A stretch of 64,000 bases of DNA, taken from contig NZ_NPDM01000008.1 of NCBI RefSeq assembly GCF_002812085.1, forward strand, positions 72,270 to 136,269, given 5' to 3'. Both the position numbers and the translations under genes were made by a program. The DNA comes from Leptospira levettii (GTDB lineage: Bacteria > Spirochaetota > Leptospiria > Leptospirales > Leptospiraceae). This document shows positions 62,290-64,000 of this stretch, in pieces (the first letter of the stretch is position 1; each line of letters starts with the position of its first letter). The notes under the pieces are model-generated. The model was not told the DNA's origin, searched no databases, and saw only the letters and a list, made by a program, of their open reading frames with translations.

Positions 62290-63735
62290 TTGAGAAAATA
62301 TTACCATACTCTATTCAATAGCATTATTCAATCCTTCTATAAATATAAATATTTATGCATCATACTATTTGTTACAATAATAGGCTTTTTAATTAGATTT
62401 CAAAGTGCATTCGTAGAAAGTTACTGGAATGACGAATTATTTTCGGCATGGGTCAGTAATCCAAACAATTCAATAGAAGAAGTTTTTCGTAAAACGTCTA
62501 TTGAGGATGTCCATCCCCCCATTTATCAAATCATTCTATGGCTTTTATACAGTGTCTTTGGATACAATGAATTTACAGGAAAAATACTCTCTGTAATTTT
62601 AGGCACAGCCACTATTCCTGTTTTTTATTTACTTGGAAAAAAGTTAATTTCAAAAGAATTTGGTATCATCCTAGCAACTTTAATTACGTTCAATCAATTT
62701 ACTTATTTTTATTCAACAGAAGTTAGGTCGTACTCTCTCATATTATTCTTATCTACACTATCATTATTATTTTTAGTTAAATTCATACAATTTCCCGAAT
62801 ATACAAACTTACTAGTATTAATTAATTTAATGGGAATCGCATCGCTTTCACATTATTTTGGCACTTATATTGGCATTTCTTACATTCCAATTATTCTATC
62901 TCAATTCCTAAACAATTTCCGAAGTCATAGAAGAAAATTCAGTATCTTAAAATCCATCGTTATATTTCTAAATACCATTATTTATTTACTTGCAGTATTA
63001 TATTTAGTGAAAAATCGAATTGGATCATCTGGTATATGGATCGAACAGCCAGGAAAAGAATTTATATTAGAATACCTCCAAATATACTTTGGCAGCAGGG
63101 AAATAATCTTATTTATTTTCATTGTTAGCATTCTCGGATTTATTTTCCACAGTCTAGGAAATAGACACAAAGGCATCAATAAACTTATGCTAGGTTTAGT
63201 ATCAGGAATTATTCTTGCATATCTCTTAGCTTATATACAAGGAATCTTATTCTTTCCTGTTTTATCTCCTCGAAATACAATAATTTTATTACCTCCCATC
63301 TTATTTATCATTGGTTTTTTCATCAGCAAGATACCTTATTCGTATTTAAGATTTTTTATCCTAAGCATTTACATTTTATTTTTTCTTAAAATTAATTATA
63401 TAGATAAAGATTATAGATCTTGTCATAGATGCCAAGATTGGAGAGGTCTCTCAAAATTCATTGCCGAAAACCATTCTGGATATGAAGTATATGGTTTAAA
63501 ATGGACTTCAGACTATTTTAATGTTTACCTAAATTGGATGAACTCAGATTTACAAGTAAAATCATATCATACAATTTCCAATCTACAATGGAAGAAGATA
63601 GCCACGAATCAAGTATGGATTATTGATTGCCATACACCGGAAATAGAAAAGGAATTTCCTGCGAATCAATTCAATTATAATAAAATAGTAAAATTGGTTG
63701 GCGCAGAGGCCTATTTAATCGCAATCAAGAAATGA
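62290..63735 (+). CDS. GT-C membrane glycosyltransferase, family 39-like
   Basis: The 481-residue product starts at TTG 62290, with GGAG nine bases upstream. About eleven hydrophobic helices are seen. The first periplasmic loop has SYWNDELFSAWVS (near 39-51), the D-E pair usual in ArnT/PMT-type enzymes, followed by DVHPPIYQIILWLLYSVFGYNEFTGKILSVILGTATIPVFYLLGKKLISKEFGIILA. A C-terminal soluble segment follows (near 385-480) with CHRCQDW and WIIDCHTPEIEKEF. It probably moves a sugar from a lipid-linked donor to a lipid or surface polymer. The gene is AT-rich. Confidence 0.85.
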   Translation: MRKYYHTLFNSIIQSFYKYKYLCIILFVTIIGFLIRFQSAFVESYWNDELFSAWVSNPNNSIEEVFRKTSIEDVHPPIYQIILWLLYSVFGYNEFTGKILSVILGTATIPVFYLLGKKLISKEFGIILATLITFNQFTYFYSTEVRSYSLILFLSTLSLLFLVKFIQFPEYTNLLVLINLMGIASLSHYFGTYIGISYIPIILSQFLNNFRSHRRKFSILKSIVIFLNTIIYLLAVLYLVKNRIGSSGIWIEQPGKEFILEYLQIYFGSREIILFIFIVSILGFIFHSLGNRHKGINKLMLGLVSGIILAYLLAYIQGILFFPVLSPRNTIILLPPILFIIGFFISKIPYSYLRFFILSIYILFFLKINYIDKDYRSCHRCQDWRGLSKFIAENHSGYEVYGLKWTSDYFNVYLNWMNSDLQVKSYHTISNLQWKKIATNQVWIIDCHTPEIEKEFPANQFNYNKIVKLVGAEAYLIAIKK

Positions 63736-63800
63736 AAATAGAGTCACTTCATTTATATTCTCTATGATCGCTTTTAATGGAATTCCACCAAACAACCTTC

Positions 63801-63911
63801 TTATCCCTTCGGATTAGATAAAGGTCCATACGACCCATACGCATCCATCGCCTCCCGCATCAACTGAATGCGTAAGTCCCTAAATGTCCAATTGCAATCC
63901 CATCTAAGCAT
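63801..63911 (-). CDS. Possible 36-residue protein or gene fragment
   Basis: On the minus strand ATG 63911 opens 36 codons to TAA at 63801-63803. The composition looks coding (WDCNWTFRDLRIQ, MREAMDAYGSYGPL). The ATG directly follows the T run of the terminator at 63912-63941, so it is unlikely to be expressed from the upstream gene. It may be the end of a truncated gene or a small protein with its own promoter. Confidence 0.4.
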   Translation of the reverse strand: MLRWDCNWTFRDLRIQLMREAMDAYGSYGPLSNPKG

Positions 63912-63941
63912 AAAAAAACCCCGCAAGAGTTAGCGAGGTTT
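63912..63941 (-). terminator. Rho-independent terminator of a gene beyond the right edge
   Basis: On the minus strand, AAACCTCGC and GCGGGGTTT (63941-63916) pair with one mismatch around an eight-base loop and are followed by seven T (63918-63912). The gene it serves lies to the right of the window; possible stop codons near 63964-63979 belong to it. It is the clearest plain terminator in the window. Confidence 0.78.
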
Positions 63942-64000
63942 CAAAGTGAAAATGGTGAAAGCTTTAACTTCTTAGCTTAACTTTTACAAAATACAACGTA

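Overview
The window looks like chromosomal DNA from a spirochaete of the genus Leptospira, probably a saprophytic or environmental species. This is inferred from AT-rich DNA, frequent TTG and GTG starts, many exported proteins with loose spirochaetal lipoboxes, fatty-acid beta-oxidation genes with EtfAB, and a short LeuA lacking its regulatory domain. No rRNA, tRNA, CRISPR array, insertion sequence or prophage was recognised.

Layout. 0-2.6 kb: a membrane-protein end, a small membrane protein and etfBA. 2.6-14.3 kb: a dense plus-strand housekeeping block with a LolA-like carrier, a 656-aa unknown, trpS, a ComEC-like protein, rsmA, an alkylglycerol-monooxygenase-like enzyme, an M23 peptidase, a HAD phosphatase, an RsmI-like methylase, an XRE-cupin regulator and prmA. 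14.3-20.1 kb: a 7TM sensor with an RsbW-type ATPase, a flavin amine oxidase, an acyltransferase, an HNH protein, a DUF1292 protein and a MaoC hydratase. 20.1-24.8 kb: a minus-strand lipid operon (acyl-CoA ligase, acyl-CoA dehydrogenase, histidine kinase), probably continuing into the MaoC gene. 24.9-30.2 kb: a CBS protein, a Na+/solute symporter, a leucine-type leader peptide with terminator ahead of leuA, and a D-aminoacylase-like amidohydrolase with a good promoter and overlapping dyad. 30.2-43.7 kb: exported proteins and lipoproteins, mostly unknown, with TetR, PhoD-like and MBL-fold genes. 43.7-49.9 kb: signalling, with a chemoreceptor fused to a STAS/SEC14-like domain divergent from a kinase-receiver-PP2C hybrid. 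50.0-53.3 kb: an ECF42-type sigma factor with DGPF protein, alpha/beta hydrolase and SnoaL-like protein. 53.5-64 kb: an adenylate cyclase, two AT-rich GT-C-like membrane proteins, an OmpA-like protein, a large repeat lipoprotein, decayed gene remnants, and a minus-strand terminator serving a gene beyond the right edge.

Working together. Acyl-CoA ligase, dehydrogenase and MaoC hydratase fit fatty-acid oxidation, with EtfAB as the likely electron acceptor of the dehydrogenase. Three signalling genes carry partner-switch-like parts: an RsbW-type ATPase, a SpoIIE-type phosphatase and a STAS-like domain. Whether they form one pathway is speculation.

The strongest regulatory find is the apparent ribosome-mediated leucine attenuator before leuA (27021-27130). 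Its leader peptide has five consecutive leucines, four encoded by CTC, followed by competing hairpins. All calls are from reading the sequence; no database search was possible.
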